Assembly (NCBI GenBank): GCA_900554375.1 | Contig: USHK01000062.1 | Coordinates: 1-6,549 of the forward strand | Origin: an uncultured Sutterella sp. | GTDB lineage: Bacteria; Pseudomonadota; Gammaproteobacteria; Burkholderiales; Burkholderiaceae_F | DNA: 6,549 bases | Reading direction: 5' to 3' | Part shown: positions 6,516 through 6,549 of the stretch, piece after piece | Position numbering within the stretch: the stretch's first letter is position 1 | Layout: each line of letters opens with the position of its first letter | Made by a program: the position numbers and the translations under genes | Notes under the pieces: generated by a model | Seen by the model: only the letters and a program-made list of their open reading frames with translations | Told to the model about the DNA's origin: nothing | Databases searched by the model: none

Positions 6516-6549
6516 CTGTCTCTTATACACATCTGACGCTGCCGACGAC
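6516..6549 (-). other. Illumina Nextera Read 1 adapter (library artefact)
   Basis: This is not genomic DNA. Bases 6516-6534 are the reverse complement of the Tn5 mosaic end (CTGTCTCTTATACACATCT) and 6535-6548 are the reverse complement of the Read 1 adapter (GACGCTGCCGACGA). Base 6549 is probably the first base of the i5 barcode. The genomic insert ends at 6515, inside the partial autotransporter gene. Confidence 0.98.

Noticed and set aside
5964..6530. 188-codon minus-strand frame beginning MYKRQ
   Set aside because: Its start codon lies inside the Nextera mosaic end, and the rest is a shifted frame over the autotransporter linker. The barrel frame has the recognisable protein.

Overview
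The window is one short piece of bacterial DNA, about 6.47 kb (50-6515), with Illumina Nextera (Tn5) adapter sequence still attached at both ends. The left adapter (1-49) carries the tail of the P7 primer, an 8-base i7 barcode and the Read 2 adapter. The right one (6516-6549) is the reverse complement of the Read 1 adapter. Neither adapter is biological, and no gene call should run into them.

The DNA looks like a Gram-negative proteobacterium. It encodes an exported binding protein, a periplasmic parvulin-type peptidyl-prolyl isomerase and two type Va autotransporters with C-terminal outer-membrane barrels ending in Phe. The moderate base composition, the Par27-like isomerase and the density of autotransporters suggest a betaproteobacterium of the Burkholderiales, perhaps a gut Sutterellaceae such as Parasutterella. 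This is inference from protein style, with no search behind it.

Layout from left to right: a 149-base leader without a gene; a plus-strand gene for an exported ABC-type solute-binding protein of the iron/AfuA-like family (199-1197), closed by a strong hairpin terminator (1214-1245). The other genes are all on the minus strand and converge on it. Read in their own direction they are a 5'-truncated autotransporter (6515-5077), a secreted PpiC/parvulin isomerase (5033-4248) with its own intrinsic terminator (4203-4226), a 248-base gap holding a candidate promoter and a doubtful 32-residue ORF, and a complete autotransporter of about 904 residues (3999-1285).

The three minus-strand genes make sense together. 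Autotransporters cross the periplasm unfolded and need SurA-like chaperones/isomerases before insertion by the BAM complex. The isomerase follows the first autotransporter by 43 bases with a good ribosome-binding site and no terminator in the coding direction, so the two are probably co-transcribed. The second autotransporter is probably a separate unit. The solute-binding protein seems unrelated to them and has no transporter partner in the window. I see no RNA gene, CRISPR array, mobile element or phage gene. The most notable points are the adapters at both ends, the autotransporter-isomerase-autotransporter cluster, an opposite-facing terminator-like hairpin in the 43-base gap, and the repeat-built linkers of both autotransporters.
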